A stretch of 64,000 nucleotides of DNA. Source: SPCO01 sp964579825. GTDB lineage: Bacteria; Chloroflexota; Limnocylindria; Limnocylindrales; CSP1-4. The DNA lies in contig CAZOHT010000014.1 in the NCBI GenBank assembly GCA_964579825.1, forward strand, positions 1 through 64,000. The letters are read 5' to 3'. A model generated the notes under the pieces. That model saw nothing but the letters and a program-made list of their open reading frames with translations. It was not told the DNA's origin and made no database searches. Position 1 is the first letter of the stretch; each line of letters starts with the position of its first letter. Of the stretch, positions 49,226 to 58,076 are shown piece after piece. Made by a program: the position numbers and the translations under genes.

Positions 49226-51429
49226 GAACTATTCGGAGCGTCGTACCTCTGGTGGGACTGGCCGACGAGGTCGGCTGGACGGGTCGTGAGCCACTCGTAC
49301 TCGCGCTTCGAGACGCGCGCCTCGAAGGCGACGTGGCTGCGGCCGACGAAGAGGAGACCCTCGCCGGGGCGGGCATGGAGGAGTGAGCGACGCTCCGCCA
49401 CGGTCAGATCGAAGTACCGCCCGATCGCCTCGACGCCCTCGGGCGTCTGACCGAGCAGGACTCGGATGTCGCACTGCTTGACGATCGCCTCGCCGTAGTC
49501 CGAGCGCAGGAACTCGGCGATGTCCTGGGTCGCGAGCTGCAGCCCGGCGTGGTAGTGGCGGGCCGAGCGGGCCAGCTCCTCGACGAAGTCGGCTCCCGAC
49601 CGCTGGCGCATCACCTTCCAGGCCTCGTCGACGACGATCAACTTGGGTTTGAGGTCCGAGCGCACGGCATCCCACAAGACGCCGAGCGCGGCAAGCTGGG
49701 CGACGTCGCGCACCTCCGGGTCGCCGATCGCCGTCAGCCCGACGACGAGCAGCCGTTCATCGCGCGGCAACGAAGCGTCGGCGGCGAAGATCGCCGCCAG
49801 CGAGCCGGTCGCCCAGCGCTCGAGCCGATGGGCCAGGGCTTGGCCTCCTTGGATCTCGGCGAGGCGCTCGACGAGGGCGGCCAGAGTCGGCGGCCGCTGC
49901 TCGTGGCTCGCCGGGTCGGGACCGATGCCGGCCGCCTCGTAGGTCGCCCGGAGCGCCCGGTCGAGGGCCGGTCGCTCGTCGCGCGAGAGGCCGCCCGCCA
50001 TGGCCCCGGCAAGCCGGCCGACCAGCGCGAGCTTGGCGGCGAAGGCCCCCTCGCTTCCGCCGGCGTTCATCGCCAGCGGGTTGAGCCCTCCGCCCGCGCC
50101 GAGCTCCACGTAGGTACCGCCCAGGGTCTCGGTCAGTCGGCGGTAGTCGCCGAGTGGATCGACGCCCATCACCCGGATCCCGCGCATGAAGCAGCGCGCC
50201 ATCTCGGCGCCCGTGAACATCGTCTTGCCGGTCCCGGTCTGGCCGAGAACGATGGCGTTGTGGCTGGCGTGGGCGAACCGGTCGAGGACGATCGGTGAGC
50301 CGCTCGTGCGGGCCCGCCCGTAGAGGTGCCCAGCGGGCTCGTACAGCTCGGATGCCGAGTTGAGAAGCGACGCCGCGAGGCTGGCGCTATCGAGATTCCG
50401 CTCGCAGATCTGCCCTGACCGTGGGCCCGGCAGGGCCGAGGCCCAGGCCTGGCCGATGCGCAGCGTCGCCGTCTCGACCTCAACGCCCAGGCTGCGCGCC
50501 TCGAGCCGGACGGTCTCGAGGCGCTCCGCAAGCGGGCCGCGATCGGGCGCCTCCAGGAGCAGCACGGTGTCCACGAAGTAGATCCTGCCGGCGCCGGCGG
50601 CGACCGACCGCCGGGCGGCGACCGCGGTCGCGTCGAGCCGCTCGCGCTCGACATCGCTGACCTCGCCTCGTTCGGCCGCCAGGCGCTCACCCGCACGAAC
50701 CACCCGCAAGCGGGTCGTCATAAACGTCATCGCCTCGGCCCGCGAGAGCGGCCGCACGCGCATGGAGACCGTGGCGACCCCGTCGACGGCGAGCAGCCCA
50801 GTGAGCCAGCCCGGCCGGAGTTCGGCCGGCCAGCGGCGCCCGAGGTGGAGCGCGGCGACGAGCGACGGACCCTCGGCGAACCCGGCCTTGATGTTGTACA
50901 CGGCCCCGGACCGGGCGATCCCTGACCAGATCGCTGCGACGGCGGCAGCGTCGATCGCGTGGGCAACCAGCCCTCGCTCTTCCGCGACCCTCCGGATGAG
51001 ATCGCTGGCGCGGGCGAGCTGGGGCTCGGTCGCGGCGTCGACAATCAGGATCGTCCGGCGGGGCGGCCGGGTCGGAGTCGCGGAGATCTCGTGATACGTC
51101 GCGACGTATGGCCGGAAGACCCGCTCGCCATGGCCGTCGACGGCCGGCTTGAGCGCGGCAATGTGCTCGGCTGGCGTCCGATCGGTCGGGACCGACAGGA
51201 GCTGGAACGGCCCGGGGATGGCGTCGTAGAGGGCGGCCAGGTTGTCCAGGGTCGCCTCGCGCTCGGAGTCAGCCATCAGCTCGAGGTTGAGCGGGGCGAG
51301 CTCGAACCCGCCGCACAGCTGGCCCCCCACCCGGAATTTGTCCGCCTCGACGGCAGCCGCCGGCCAGGTCGGAGGCTGGACATCCGCGATGGGCGACCTG
51401 GCCCGAACCATCGCCAGAGGTGATCTCAT
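49222..51429 (-). CDS. virB4: VirB4/TraC-type ATPase
   Basis: A 735-residue AAA+ motor: N-terminal half (~60-370) typical of VirB4/TraE, Walker A LGQTGTGKT near 406, Walker B LIVVDEAWK near 604, then ARHYHAGLQLATQD and the C-terminal helical region. It powers pilus or channel assembly in type IV secretion. Overlaps the CpaB and transglycosylase genes by 4 bp each, which places conjugation and Tad genes in one transcript. Confidence 0.93.
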   Translation of the reverse strand: MRSPLAMVRARSPIADVQPPTWPAAAVEADKFRVGGQLCGGFELAPLNLELMADSEREATLDNLAALYDAIPGPFQLLSVPTDRTPAEHIAALKPAVDGHGERVFRPYVATYHEISATPTRPPRRTILIVDAATEPQLARASDLIRRVAEERGLVAHAIDAAAVAAIWSGIARSGAVYNIKAGFAEGPSLVAALHLGRRWPAELRPGWLTGLLAVDGVATVSMRVRPLSRAEAMTFMTTRLRVVRAGERLAAERGEVSDVERERLDATAVAARRSVAAGAGRIYFVDTVLLLEAPDRGPLAERLETVRLEARSLGVEVETATLRIGQAWASALPGPRSGQICERNLDSASLAASLLNSASELYEPAGHLYGRARTSGSPIVLDRFAHASHNAIVLGQTGTGKTMFTGAEMARCFMRGIRVMGVDPLGDYRRLTETLGGTYVELGAGGGLNPLAMNAGGSEGAFAAKLALVGRLAGAMAGGLSRDERPALDRALRATYEAAGIGPDPASHEQRPPTLAALVERLAEIQGGQALAHRLERWATGSLAAIFAADASLPRDERLLVVGLTAIGDPEVRDVAQLAALGVLWDAVRSDLKPKLIVVDEAWKVMRQRSGADFVEELARSARHYHAGLQLATQDIAEFLRSDYGEAIVKQCDIRVLLGQTPEGVEAIGRYFDLTVAERRSLLHARPGEGLLFVGRSHVAFEARVSKREYEWLTTRPADLVGQSHQRYDAPNSS

Positions 51430-52103
51430 GGCGCGGCCACTGGGCTGAGGGCGAGGTAGAAGGTCGAGCTCAGCGCAGCCTCGGCAAACTCCTGCAGCCG
51501 TGCCGCGGGGATGGCGACCACGACCGAGCCAAGCTTTGGCGGGATGACGACGCCGCCGCGGGTCGAGTCCGGCACGTCGGTCAGCTGACGGCCCTCCGGC
51601 GTCCGGATCGTCAGCACGACGAGCCCCTGACCGAGGACGACGGCCGACGGCGAATCGGCGCCCGACACCTGGGTCTTGAGCGCATTCGGGACCGCCACCA
51701 CATCGACGCGCGCGCCCGCCGCGAGCGCGCCGCCGACCGCCTGGCCGGGCTCGACCGGCAGAGCGAAGGCGACCTGGCCGACCTCGAGCGGCGCACCGAA
51801 GCCGAACGCCCGCTGACCCGGGTTCGTTTCGAGGACGCGGACATCGACATCCTGGCCCGCCAGGACCCTCACGGACGCGTAACGGCCGACGACGGCTTCG
51901 AGGCTGCGCGCGGCGTTCGCCGGCGCGTCGGCCGGGCTGACGCTGACGACCTCGACCATTTCCGCGGTGATCGGCGTGAGGACGGCGATGTCGACCTTGG
52001 CCCGGACGATCCCGTTGCGCGGCTGGGCGAAGTAGACGAGCGCGCTGGCACCGAGCGCGGCGACGAGGAAGATGGCGGCGTAGACGCCCCGGCGTGCTCT
52101 CAT
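51426..52103 (-). CDS. CpaB/RcpC-like pilus assembly protein (SAF domain)
   Basis: A 225-residue protein: TM anchor (~6-26), SAF-type domain with VDIAVLTPITAEMVEVVSV, VVGRYASVRVLAGQDVDVRVLE (~40-90) and a beta-rich C-terminal half ending PAARLQEFAEAA. In Tad systems CpaB/RcpC sits on the outside and supports pilus formation. Here it lies directly before virB4, linking the two modules. Confidence 0.85.
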   Translation of the reverse strand: MRARRGVYAAIFLVAALGASALVYFAQPRNGIVRAKVDIAVLTPITAEMVEVVSVSPADAPANAARSLEAVVGRYASVRVLAGQDVDVRVLETNPGQRAFGFGAPLEVGQVAFALPVEPGQAVGGALAAGARVDVVAVPNALKTQVSGADSPSAVVLGQGLVVLTIRTPEGRQLTDVPDSTRGGVVIPPKLGSVVVAIPAARLQEFAEAALSSTFYLALSPVAAP

Positions 52104-52113
52104 CCCATCCTCC

Positions 52114-53310
52114 TCAATGGCTGATCGCGGAGTAGACGACGGTGGCCGCGATCGAGCCCGAGAACTCGAAGGTCCGGACCGTCCCGTCGTCGTAGGTCGT
52201 CTCGACCGTCAGCTCGACCCGGATCGGGTACGAGCCGCCGTTCGGCAGCGGCGTGTTCCACTGGAGCCGGAGCGGCTCGCCGGCGTCGTAGCCACCCGCC
52301 CCTGAGGCATTCGACGCGTCGTTCTCACCGCCCAAGTAGCGGTAGCTGACGAGCCGGGTCGTCGCCCCGCCGATGACCACGCCGCCCGAGCGCATGAAGC
52401 CTTCCTCCTCGACGATCGCCCGCAGGAAGAGCGCACACGGCAGCCCGCGCGGCCAGTAGATCTGTGCATGTCCGGCCGCATCGGCGGCGATCGCCTGCCC
52501 GCCGGGAAGCGTCCCCGATGGGCTGCCACCCGGCGATACGACCGGCGGGAGGTATTCGATCGGCAGCGCGGATACGCCCGAGGCCCGGTTGCTGATGTCA
52601 AGACTGAACGGCACGACATCCTCGAAGGGCGTGCCATCCGGCGTGAAGAAGGCGCCGTACGCCTCCCCAACGACCCGGGCGGTGACGATGACCTCGAACT
52701 CGCCCGCCTCATAGGCGTGCGTCGTGACGAGCCGGTCGGATCCGTCCCCTGGGAACGTCCGGCGGGTGCCATCGCCAAAGTCGACGGTCCACCGCTGCAC
52801 CCGCACCGTATTCGGTCGAACGTAGGCGGCGATCGCGTCGTCGACGAAATCGCGCCAACCTGCGGTGAGTTCGGCGGTCACCGTTCGCTCCGAGCGCGCA
52901 GGAGCCGTCACAGGTTCAACGCCGACAGAGAGATAGAGGCTGAGGTCGCCGAACCCTGACGGGTTGATCCCGATGGCCGGTTCGGGGCCGCACAGAACCA
53001 TCGAGACCGGGCTATCGAAGTTGACCGTGCTGCCATCGGCGGTTCGATGGACAAAGACCCACCACGCGTGGCAGTAGGCGCCCGGATCGCCCATGTTCTG
53101 CCATTCCGAATAGAACTCGGTCCGAACGCGTTCTCGGCGTTCGGTGGGCGGACTCCAATGGCCGTTGGCCTGGATGCCTACGTACCCCCGCCCGTTATCG
53201 GAACCCCATGTCTCCACAGTGACAGCGACGCCGGGGTCGTACGCGGACACCGCGGCAGGAAAGGCGAGGACCCCTATCGCAGCGCCGAGCAAAAGCAGCC
53301 GGCCTCTCAT
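52114..53310 (-). CDS. Large secreted protein with PKD-like domain, function unknown
   Basis: A 398-residue secreted protein: signal peptide (~1-23, AVSAYDP), an N-terminal beta-domain with WSDNGRGY-like aromatics, a PKD-like fold (VDFGDGTRRTFPGDG ... THAYEAGEFEVIV, ~175-220) and a C-terminal domain of ~150 residues. Possibly a surface adhesin or pilus tip/base protein. The ATG overlaps the stop of the preceding gene (ATGA). No enzyme motif seen. Confidence 0.75.
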   Translation of the reverse strand: MRGRLLLLGAAIGVLAFPAAVSAYDPGVAVTVETWGSDNGRGYVGIQANGHWSPPTERRERVRTEFYSEWQNMGDPGAYCHAWWVFVHRTADGSTVNFDSPVSMVLCGPEPAIGINPSGFGDLSLYLSVGVEPVTAPARSERTVTAELTAGWRDFVDDAIAAYVRPNTVRVQRWTVDFGDGTRRTFPGDGSDRLVTTHAYEAGEFEVIVTARVVGEAYGAFFTPDGTPFEDVVPFSLDISNRASGVSALPIEYLPPVVSPGGSPSGTLPGGQAIAADAAGHAQIYWPRGLPCALFLRAIVEEEGFMRSGGVVIGGATTRLVSYRYLGGENDASNASGAGGYDAGEPLRLQWNTPLPNGGSYPIRVELTVETTYDDGTVRTFEFSGSIAATVVYSAISH

Positions 53311-53861
53311 TGTTCCGACCTGTACCGCTCGACGAGCCATTGGCCGTCGGCTTGTGAAAGCTCAACGGTGACACGGGTTGTCGGCAGGACCTCGGGCGAC
53401 TCAAGCGGCTCCCCCGAATCAAGACTTATGTCGTAACCGCCCTCTGTCAGGTCGAAAGTCACAGTCGACCGATCGCCGTCTGTAGTTACGGAGAAGTTCT
53501 CGAGTCGGAGGACGGTCGTGATCGACGCCTTACCGACTTCCTTCTGGCCGAGCAGGAAGGCCTCAACGGAGCGGTAGGCAGAGGAAGCCTCACCCGTAGT
53601 GACCGGGAGAATCGATGACGGATCGTCGGTACGCCGAGCTTGGGCAAATGCCTCGAAGAACGCACGGACTGCACCCTCCGGAGTGGATGCGTCCGCAGAC
53701 GGCGACGCGGTCGCGGACGACGTGGGGAAGGTTGTCGGCGTCGGCGTGGGCGTCGGCGTGAGACGGCCGACCAGCAGGACGCCGCCGGCGACGACGAGCA
53801 GGACGGCAAGGCTCGCAGCGAGAACGAACAGCGGCCGACGGCGCTCGGGAATCCGGTTCAT
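53307..53861 (-). CDS. Membrane-anchored NTF2/TcpC-like protein
   Basis: A 184-residue protein with a basic N-terminus, one TM helix (~13-33), a TP-repeat linker (TPTPTPTTFPT) and an alpha+beta domain (~58-184; PEGAVRAFFEAFAQA, VTVELSQADGQWLVERY). This pattern fits VirB8/TcpC or NTF2-like scaffold proteins of type IV secretion. GAGG before the ATG supports the start. The assignment is by layout only. Confidence 0.6.
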   Translation of the reverse strand: MNRIPERRRPLFVLAASLAVLLVVAGGVLLVGRLTPTPTPTPTTFPTSSATASPSADASTPEGAVRAFFEAFAQARRTDDPSSILPVTTGEASSAYRSVEAFLLGQKEVGKASITTVLRLENFSVTTDGDRSTVTFDLTEGGYDISLDSGEPLESPEVLPTTRVTVELSQADGQWLVERYRSEQ

Positions 53862-53862
53862 C

Positions 53863-54354
53863 TCAGGTCCTCGCCGACGCCGAGCCATCGATGGTGAGCG
53901 TCACGACGGGATCGATCCCCGCGAGGCCGAGCAGCGGTATCCGGGCGGGTGCCGAGATCTGGATGCTCACCGTCGGGACCGTGTTCGCGGCACCCGTGAT
54001 CGGATCGATCCCTGGCTCGTTCGAGACGACGACCTCCGCGGCCGCTGCGATCTCGGACGGCGTGGCGGCGAGGACGTCGCCCGTAGCGGCAAGGTTCAGG
54101 GCGAGGTACTCCCGGGCCAGCCGCTCAGCCTCAGCAACCTGAAGCCTTGGCGGCTCGCCCGCCGCGAGCCCTGCCGGATCGAGGGCCTGGGTCGCGGTCA
54201 GTGCCGCCATGTCGAGCTGTGCTCGGATCCGGGTTCGCAGCCCCTCGATCGTCCCAACCGCGAGGACGAGAGCCAGCGTCAGCATGAGGACGGGAAAGAG
54301 CAGCACGGCATAGACGGCGACCTGGCCGCGCTCGCTGGCACGCCGCGCCTTCAC
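53863..54354 (-). CDS. TadG-like pilus-associated protein (Tad domain)
   Basis: A 163-residue protein: ERGQVAVYAVLLFPVLMLTLALV at the N-terminus is the Tad/TadG anchor, followed by an external domain with dimer helix (RTRIRAQLDMAALTATQAL) and a beta-rich end (TVSIQISAPARIP). TadE/F/G are pseudopilins or assembly factors of Flp pili. ATGA overlap with the TadE-like gene. Confidence 0.82.
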   Translation of the reverse strand: MKARRASERGQVAVYAVLLFPVLMLTLALVLAVGTIEGLRTRIRAQLDMAALTATQALDPAGLAAGEPPRLQVAEAERLAREYLALNLAATGDVLAATPSEIAAAAEVVVSNEPGIDPITGAANTVPTVSIQISAPARIPLLGLAGIDPVVTLTIDGSASART

Positions 54355-54776
54355 CGGGTCACCTCGCTCCGAGTCACGAACTCCGCCTCGAGTGGCACCG
54401 CCCAGGTCCCGGCGAACGGGATCGCCGCCTGCTCGTCGATCGAGATCTGGACGCGAACCGGCTCACCCCAGGCCGCAACCGCCGGTTCGACGACGATTCG
54501 AGCCGCATTGGGGTCGAGGCCCCCATCGGAGAGCTCGGTCGCGATCCGCGATCGGACGAGCGCGCTATCGCCCCCGACCACCGCGGCCTGCCGGGCGCCG
54601 GCCGCAGCCGCCGCGTCAAGCACGAGCCGGGTGTGCGCGAGCCTGCCGAAGACGATGACCGAAAGCAAGACCGGGACGAGGACGAGCGGCACGACCAGGA
54701 CGGCCTCGACCGTGGCCACCCCCCGCTGCCAGCGGCGGGGGTCGGTCCGGCTCCCGGGTCGTACCGGCATCGTCAT
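54351..54776 (-). CDS. TadE-like pseudopilin
   Basis: A 141-residue protein: RGVATVEAVLVVPLVLVPVLLSVI is a TadE-type N-terminal helix with the conserved Glu at position 5 after Gly, then HTRLVLDAAAAAGARQAAVV. A pilus assembly pseudopilin. Start overlaps the Flp pilin stop by 4 bp. Confidence 0.85.
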   Translation of the reverse strand: MTMPVRPGSRTDPRRWQRGVATVEAVLVVPLVLVPVLLSVIVFGRLAHTRLVLDAAAAAGARQAAVVGGDSALVRSRIATELSDGGLDPNAARIVVEPAVAAWGEPVRVQISIDEQAAIPFAGTWAVPLEAEFVTRSEVTR

Positions 54777-54967
54777 TGGCCCAGCAGCTGCCCGACGAGC
54801 TCGCCGATCCGCTGGGCAAGCCCATTGTTCCAGGCCACGATCGCCGCCGCCAGGACGACGAGGATGATCCCGGCCGCGATGACGTACTCGAGGGTCGTCA
54901 GGCCTCGTTGGTCGGAGTGAATGGCCGTCCAGGCTCGACGGAGAACTGACGCGACATTTCTCAGCAC
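54773..54967 (-). CDS. flp: Flp-type pilin
   Basis: A 64-residue prepilin with the Flp processing motif QRG/LTTLEYVIAAGII: cleavage after Gly, Glu at +5 and Tyr at +6, then a hydrophobic helix. It is the major subunit candidate for the Tad pilus. GTG start with GGGAGGC upstream. No prepilin peptidase (TadV) gene is in the window. Confidence 0.93.
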   Translation of the reverse strand: MLRNVASVLRRAWTAIHSDQRGLTTLEYVIAAGIILVVLAAAIVAWNNGLAQRIGELVGQLLGQ

Positions 54968-54981
54968 CGTTTGGCCTCCCT

Positions 54982-55896
54982 TCAGATTCGCCCCAACGTC
55001 GACAAGAAGAGGGGCACGACAACGAGGACGAGGAACATCGGCAGGTAGATGCAGGCCAGGATCGCGGCGAGCTTCGGCTGGACGGTCGAGGCGGCGCCGA
55101 GCAGGCGGTTGCGCTCGGCCTCCCGGAGAGAGCGCTCGTGCTCGGTGAGGACGTCGGAGACACCCTTCCCGGTCCGACGAGCCTGACCAAGGCCGCTTGC
55201 CAGCTCGTCGAGCTCTTCGACGTCCGACGCCGCGGCCACATCCGCGAGAGCGCGGTAGAACTCGGTCCCGGTGCCGTAGGCGGCGACGGCCGAGCGAATC
55301 TGGCGGGCTAGCAGGTTCTCGCCATTCGACGCGGCGTGGAGCTCGTCGGCCACGGCCGCGATCGCCTGCTCCAGCCCCTTGCGTTCGGCCAGCGGCCGGA
55401 CGAGAGCGAGGAAGTCCGGCAGCTCACGCGACAGCTGCGCCTTGCGGCGCTTGCCCAGCGAGCCGAGGTATTCGGTCGGGTAGATGTAACCGACAAAGGC
55501 GAGCGGCAGCGCGAGGATGAGCGCGAACCCGAACACGGGCGTGAGGGCGAGGCCGATGCCAAGAATCGCGATCGCGAGCACGAGCTTCGCGGCGTAGACC
55601 TCGGCCGGGGTGAGCGTCGCCGGATCGATCCCCGCCCGGACGATGTCGCGCTCGCTCACCTGCGAGGCGAGCGCCGGCATCCGCGCCGCCAGGCGCGAGG
55701 CGACCGGCGCCAGGATGCGCTCCCACCAGGGTCGCTCGGCGACGACGAGGCGCTCGTAGCGTTCGCGCGACAGGACGCTCGCCCGCACAGCGTCGAGTTT
55801 GGGTTGGGGCGGGAAGAGCCACGGGTCGAAGATCGCCATGAGCAGACCGAATACCGCAACCCCCGTCGCGATCGAGCTGAGGAGGACGAGGTTCAT
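54982..55896 (-). CDS. tadC: TadC-like inner membrane platform protein
   Basis: A 304-residue type II secretion F-family protein with helices at both ends and the GSPF domain (~140-270): LPDFLALVRPLAERKGLEQAIAAV and DELASGLGQARRTGKGVSDVL. Works with TadB and the ATPase TadA. Follows TadB by 3 bp. Confidence 0.92.
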   Translation of the reverse strand: MNLVLLSSIATGVAVFGLLMAIFDPWLFPPQPKLDAVRASVLSRERYERLVVAERPWWERILAPVASRLAARMPALASQVSERDIVRAGIDPATLTPAEVYAAKLVLAIAILGIGLALTPVFGFALILALPLAFVGYIYPTEYLGSLGKRRKAQLSRELPDFLALVRPLAERKGLEQAIAAVADELHAASNGENLLARQIRSAVAAYGTGTEFYRALADVAAASDVEELDELASGLGQARRTGKGVSDVLTEHERSLREAERNRLLGAASTVQPKLAAILACIYLPMFLVLVVVPLFLSTLGRI

Positions 55897-55899
55897 CGG

Positions 55900-56781
55900 T
55901 TAAGCCTCCAACCGCGTCACGCGCCACGAGAGGACGATGCCAGCGACCTCGAGGAGGACTGCCACCGGCAGCAGGACGTATTGCCCGAGGGCGGTCGACG
56001 TGACGGGCGCGATGAGCTGGGGGTTAACGGCCATGAGGTACAGGAACATCGCCGGGATGACGATCGCCAGGATGGCCGCCTGGAGACGAAGGCCCTTGCT
56101 TTCGGCCGCGGCCTGGCGCGCGATCGCGCGGTTCGCCCGCGCGGCTTCGCCCAGCGAGGCGAGGACCTCGCCGGCCGCCGACGCCGGCTGCTGGGTCCGG
56201 GCCGCGACGATGAGCGCGTCGTACACGAGCCGCAGGTTCCGGCTCGCCTGGCGGCCGCGGACCACGAGCAGGGCGTCGCCGAGGGGCTCGTTGGCGTAGT
56301 AGCGTGCGGTCGCTTCGTCGAAGTCCGAGCGCACCCAGCGGTGGCGGGCAACCTCCGAGGCGGCCGTGAAGAGATCGGGATACGTCCCGCCCGCGGCCGC
56401 CCGGTTGACCATGGCGCGCAGGACACGAGGCGCCTCGTCATCGGCTGCTCGCGCTTCGGCGCCGACCAGGTACCGGAGGTATGCGCGCGGGAGCAGGAGG
56501 CCGAGGCCAACGCCGACGGCCGCGACGAGGGGCGACAGCAGCAGTCCGAGCAGCCCCAGGAGGATCGGGCTCACCACGCTGAGCGCGATCAGCGCCGACG
56601 GGGAGAGCTCGAGCCGTGCGTGGGCGAGAACCTCCGCCGCGTCCGCGACCCGCCGCGACCGCCAGGCACGGATCTGCTCGCCGACACGCGGCGCGTCGGT
56701 CGATGGGCTCGGGGAGAGCGCCAAGAGGCCGAAGAAGACCGCGACGCCGGTGAGGATCGCGGACGGCAGGACGGTGTCCAT
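55900..56781 (-). CDS. tadB: TadB-like inner membrane platform protein
   Basis: A 293-residue T2SSF-family protein: TM helices at ~5-20, ~70-110 and ~235-285, and the F domain with APRVLRAMVNRAAAGGTYPDLF and ASLGEAARANRAIARQ. Chosen ATG excludes an N-terminal frame extension. Two base pairs separate it from TadA. Confidence 0.92.
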   Translation of the reverse strand: MDTVLPSAILTGVAVFFGLLALSPSPSTDAPRVGEQIRAWRSRRVADAAEVLAHARLELSPSALIALSVVSPILLGLLGLLLSPLVAAVGVGLGLLLPRAYLRYLVGAEARAADDEAPRVLRAMVNRAAAGGTYPDLFTAASEVARHRWVRSDFDEATARYYANEPLGDALLVVRGRQASRNLRLVYDALIVAARTQQPASAAGEVLASLGEAARANRAIARQAAAESKGLRLQAAILAIVIPAMFLYLMAVNPQLIAPVTSTALGQYVLLPVAVLLEVAGIVLSWRVTRLEA

Positions 56782-56783
56782 CG

Positions 56784-58076
56784 CTAGCCCTCGAGCTCCA
56801 TCCGTGCCGCGAGCCGGTCTGGTGGCTGCCAACCCTCGGTCGCGACCCAGCGGACCTCGTCCGTGCCGTCGCTGCGCTCGCCCCGGAAGACGTCGACGAG
56901 GCGGTAGCTGCCGTCATCGGCCACGCCGTCGAGGGCGGCGATCTGGCGGACCAGCCGGCGGCCTGAGCGAAGCCGCCGGAGGACGAGGACGAGGTCGAAG
57001 ACGCGGGCGATGTACGAGCGCAGGTCCGTCACGGTCAGGTCGCGCATCGACTGGCGGGCGAGGAGCTCGATCCGGAACAGGGCATCCTCGGCCGAGCTCG
57101 CGTGGATCGTCGTCGCCGAGCCGTCGTGTCCGGTGTGGAGGGCCTGGAGCGTGTAGAACGCCTCCTTCGGCAGGCGGATCTCGCCGACGATCAGCCGGTC
57201 TGGTCGCATCCGCAGCGCGTTGGCGACGAGATCGCCGACGTCGAGGAGGCGGCTCTCTGCCTCTCCCGCGGCCAGATCGTGGGGATGGATCGTCTCGAGG
57301 TTGAACCGGTTGGGGTTCTCCAGCGCCAGCTCGGCCGTGTCCTCGACCACGCCGACCCGCTCGGCTGGGTCGAACAGATCGGTCAGCGAGCGAAGGAGGG
57401 TCGTCTTGCCGGCACCCGTCTCGCCGGCGACGAGTACGTTCGCCTTCGCGCGGACCATGCGGCCGAGGAAGTCGGCCATCTCGGGATTCATGCCGCCGTC
57501 CGTCACCCAGTCGCGGCCATGGCGACCTCCGGGCACGAGGTCGAGCCGGAGGCGGTTGAACTTTCGGATCGAGAGATATGGCCCGCCGACCGGCGGAATG
57601 ACCGCGTTGACCCGCGACCCGTCCGGCATCCGTGCATCGACGATCGGATGGGCGACCGAGAGCTCCCGCCCGGCTAGGGCGGCGATCCGCTCGGCGATCT
57701 CGATGAGTTCGCGGGCCGAGCCCAAGACGACGTCGGTCGCCTCCAGGCGGCCGGCCCGCTCGGCGAAGATCTCGTCGGGTGAGTTGACGAGAATGTCGGA
57801 GACCTCAGGGTCGTCGACGAGGGGCTGCAACCGTCCCAACCCGCAGATGGCCGCCTCGACGGCGGCGACCATAGCCGGCGTCGCGGAAAGCTCGAGCTCC
57901 GGATCTTCGAGGATCGCGCCGATCGCCGCCCGGACCGTGGCCTCGCGTTCCGGATTCTGATCGAACGGGTTGAGCGTCTCGGGCGGCAGCCGGGCGACGA
58001 GGCGCTGACGGATTGCCCCGAGCGTCCTCGCGCTCACCGGCGGTCGATCGCGCAGCTCGCTCGGCAGATCGGTCAT
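56784..58076 (-). CDS. tadA: TadA/CpaF-type secretion ATPase
   Basis: A 430-residue hexameric ATPase: N-terminal domain (~1-150), Walker A AGETGAGKTTLLRSL near 223, Asp box VVEDTAELAL near 250, Walker B-like RLIVGEIRL near 290 and His box TGHDGSATTIHA near 310. Powers Tad pilus extension. Start overlaps the stop of the PrgI-TadZ gene by 4 bp. Confidence 0.95.
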   Translation of the reverse strand: MTDLPSELRDRPPVSARTLGAIRQRLVARLPPETLNPFDQNPEREATVRAAIGAILEDPELELSATPAMVAAVEAAICGLGRLQPLVDDPEVSDILVNSPDEIFAERAGRLEATDVVLGSARELIEIAERIAALAGRELSVAHPIVDARMPDGSRVNAVIPPVGGPYLSIRKFNRLRLDLVPGGRHGRDWVTDGGMNPEMADFLGRMVRAKANVLVAGETGAGKTTLLRSLTDLFDPAERVGVVEDTAELALENPNRFNLETIHPHDLAAGEAESRLLDVGDLVANALRMRPDRLIVGEIRLPKEAFYTLQALHTGHDGSATTIHASSAEDALFRIELLARQSMRDLTVTDLRSYIARVFDLVLVLRRLRSGRRLVRQIAALDGVADDGSYRLVDVFRGERSDGTDEVRWVATEGWQPPDRLAARMELEG